From Ptiloglossa arizonensis (Eukaryota > Arthropoda > Insecta > Hymenoptera > Colletidae): DNA of 64,000 nt. The notes below the pieces were generated by a model. The model did no database searches. It saw nothing but the letters and a program-made list of their open reading frames with translations, and had not been told where the DNA came from. The position numbers were made by a program, and so were the translations under genes. Positions within the stretch are counted from its first letter, which is position 1; each line of letters opens with the position of its first letter. Positions 62,501 through 64,000 of the stretch are shown here, piece after piece. The stretch lies in the NCBI RefSeq assembly GCF_051014685.1, contig NW_027478532.1, positions 496,001 to 560,000 of the forward strand, read 5' to 3'.

Positions 62501-64000
62501 TGGCAGTTTGGACGTAAGAATCGCTTGAGAAACTCAAAATTTCCGCAGTTCTGATGCTCGAAACGAATAACTGGAATGGCCAAGGGGAAAACTACACATA
62601 CCGTTGTAATCGGGCGAGTTTCTACTTTCAGATGCAACAGAAATTATGCGGATTGGTCAATCCGTTCGCGAGATATGGCAGTTTGGAGGTAAGAAACGCT
62701 TGAGAAACTCAAAATTTTCGCAGTTCTGGTGCTCGAAACGAATAACTGGAACGGTGTAGGGGAAAACTACACACACCGTTGTTATCAGGCGAGTTTCTAC
62801 TTTCAAATGCAACAGAAATTTTGCGGATTGGTCAATCCGTTCGCGAGATATGGCAGTTTGGAGGTACGAAACGCTTGAGAAACTCAAAATTTTCGCAGTT
62901 CTGATGCTCGAAACGAATAACTGGAATGGCCTAGGGGAAAACTACACATACCGTTGTAATCGGGCGAGTTTCTACTTTCAGATGCAACAGAAATTTTGCG
63001 GATTGGTCAATCCGTTCGCGAGATATGGCAGTTTGGATGTAAGAAACGCTTGAGAAACTCAAAATTTTCGCAGTTCTGATGCTCGAAACGAATGACTAGA
63101 ACGGCCTAGGGGAAAAGTGCGCCTACCGTTGTAATCGGGCGAGTTTCTACTTTCAGATGCAACAGAAATTTTGCGGATTGATCAATCCGTTCGCGAGATA
63201 TGGCAGTTTGGAGATAAGAAACGCTTGAGGAACTCAAAATTTTCGCAGTTCTGATGCTCGAAACGAATGACTAGAACGGCCTAGGGGAAAAGTGCGCATA
63301 CCGTTGTAATCGGGCGAGTTCCTACTTTCAGATGCAACAGAAATTTTGCGGATTGGTCAATCCGTTCGAGAGATATGGCAGTTTGGAGGTAAGAAACGCT
63401 TGAGAAACTCAAAATTTTCGCAGTTCTGATGCTCGAAACGAATAACTGGAATGGCCTAGGGGAAAACTACACATACCGTTGTAATCGGGCGAGTTTCTAC
63501 TTTCAGATGCAACAGAAATTATGCGGATTGGTCAATCCGTTCGCGAGATATGGCAGTTTGGAGGTAAGAAACGCTTGAGAAACTCAAAATTTTCGCAGTT
63601 CTGGTGCTCGAAACGAATAACTGGAACGTTGTAGGGGAAAACTACACACACCGTTGTAATCAGGCGAGTTTCTACTTTCAAATGCAAAAGAAATTTTGCG
63701 GATTGGTCAATCCGTTCGCGAGATATGGCAGTTTGGAGGTAAGAAACGCTTGAGAAACTCAAAATTTTCGCTGTTCTGATGCTCGAAATGAATGACTAGA
63801 ACGGCCTAGGGGAAAAGTGCGCATACCGTTGTAATCAGGCGGGTTTCTACTTTCAGATGCAACAGAAATTTTGGGGATTGATCAATCCGTTCGCTAGATA
63901 TGGCAGTTTGGAGATAAGAAACGCTTTAGAAACTCAAAATTTTCGCAGCTTTATGCTCGAAACGAATAACTAGAACGGCCCAGGGGAAAAGTGCGCATAC

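Larger units (their letters stand above)
1..64000 (+). repeat. Tandem satellite DNA array, ~175-bp monomer, ~366 copies
   Basis: The whole window is head-to-tail copies of one monomer. The anchor CGAAACGAAT starts at 171, 345, 520, 694, 869, 1044, 1218, 1392, 1567, 1742 and so on to 63,958, giving steps of 175 or 174. From the implied anchor at -4 to 63,958 is 63,962 bases, which fits 366 monomers with a net shortfall of 88 bases. All copies lie in one orientation. I found no inversion, no inserted mobile element, no simple-sequence block and no unique sequence, so both array ends lie outside the window. The period is close to one nucleosome plus linker, as in many centromeric satellites. A centromeric or pericentromeric location is inference; the family is not one I recognise. 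Confidence 0.98.
50510..64000 (+). repeat. Three-copy block: ~50.5-51.5, ~58.7-59.75, ~62.9-64.0 kb
   Basis: Offsets are 8,210 and 4,192 (24 monomers for the second). Shared marks are AACGCTTGAGGAACTC (50,824, 59,034, 63,226), CGCTGTTCTGATGCTCG and TTTTGGGGATTGATC (51,466, 59,676, 63,868). GCGAGTTCCTAC and TTCGCTAGATATGG occur only in the second and third copies, so those two are the closest pair. The third copy runs off the window end. The monomers between copies include the 172-base monomer at 62,037-62,208 (ATAAGACGC, two bases lost) and one lacking an A at 61,334. Confidence 0.87.

Noticed and set aside
1..64000. CRISPR array (regular spacing of a conserved repeat)
   Set aside because: The whole unit is conserved, with no unique spacers, and the 175-base period is far too long. 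This is tandem satellite DNA.
1..64000. Embedded transposon, telomere repeat, rRNA or tRNA gene
   Set aside because: The anchor spacing is unbroken at 174-175 bases apart from changes of one to three bases, leaving no room for an insertion.
1..64000. Assignment to a named species or known satellite family
   Set aside because: I do not recognise the monomer, and period and composition alone do not identify a taxon. A satellite database or whole-genome search would decide it.

Overview
This window is one uninterrupted array of tandem satellite DNA. I see no credible gene, RNA gene, transposable element or CRISPR array, and no non-satellite sequence. The repeat unit is about 175 bases, always in the same orientation. 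A fixed anchor (CGAAACGAAT, with small variants) recurs every 174 or 175 bases from just before base 1 to base 63,958. The spacing implies about 366 monomers, roughly a quarter of them one base short. One monomer counted by hand is 43% G+C and carries 12 CpG where about 8 are expected.

Organism: a eukaryote, because satellite arrays of this size and monomer length are typical of centromeric or pericentromeric heterochromatin. The lack of CpG depletion argues against a heavily methylated germline such as a vertebrate's. I do not recognise the satellite family and will not name a species.

Internal structure: monomers fall into about five sequence classes (A to E), told apart mainly by the 30 bases after the anchor, by CGGG versus CAGG in the middle, and by the 3' end. 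The classes are combined into multi-monomer blocks that were duplicated again and again. There are tandem copies offset by 2, 4, 5, 6, 7, 9 and 11 monomers, and dispersed copies offset by 13 to 54 monomers. No single higher-order period covers the window. Layout: 0-5 kb mixed monomers with a 17-monomer-offset copy; 5.4-13.1 kb a nine-monomer repeat that changes composition midway; 13-25 kb a mosaic with dispersed duplicates; 26-31 kb four- and six-monomer repeats of 700 and 1,050 bases; 34-40 kb an eleven-monomer repeat; 42-50 kb interleaved copies; 50-64 kb seven-, five- and two-monomer repeats plus a three-copy block.

Features inside the monomer that could matter for chromosome function: a 17-base site matching the mammalian CENP-B box at 12 of 17 positions, present or disrupted according to class; a perfect 16-base palindrome in many monomers; and an A4T4 tract. 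Many short open frames exist but are explained by the repeat. Their minus-strand starts are mostly TTG, and the longest occur only where a 174-base monomer (58 codons exactly) keeps the frame.
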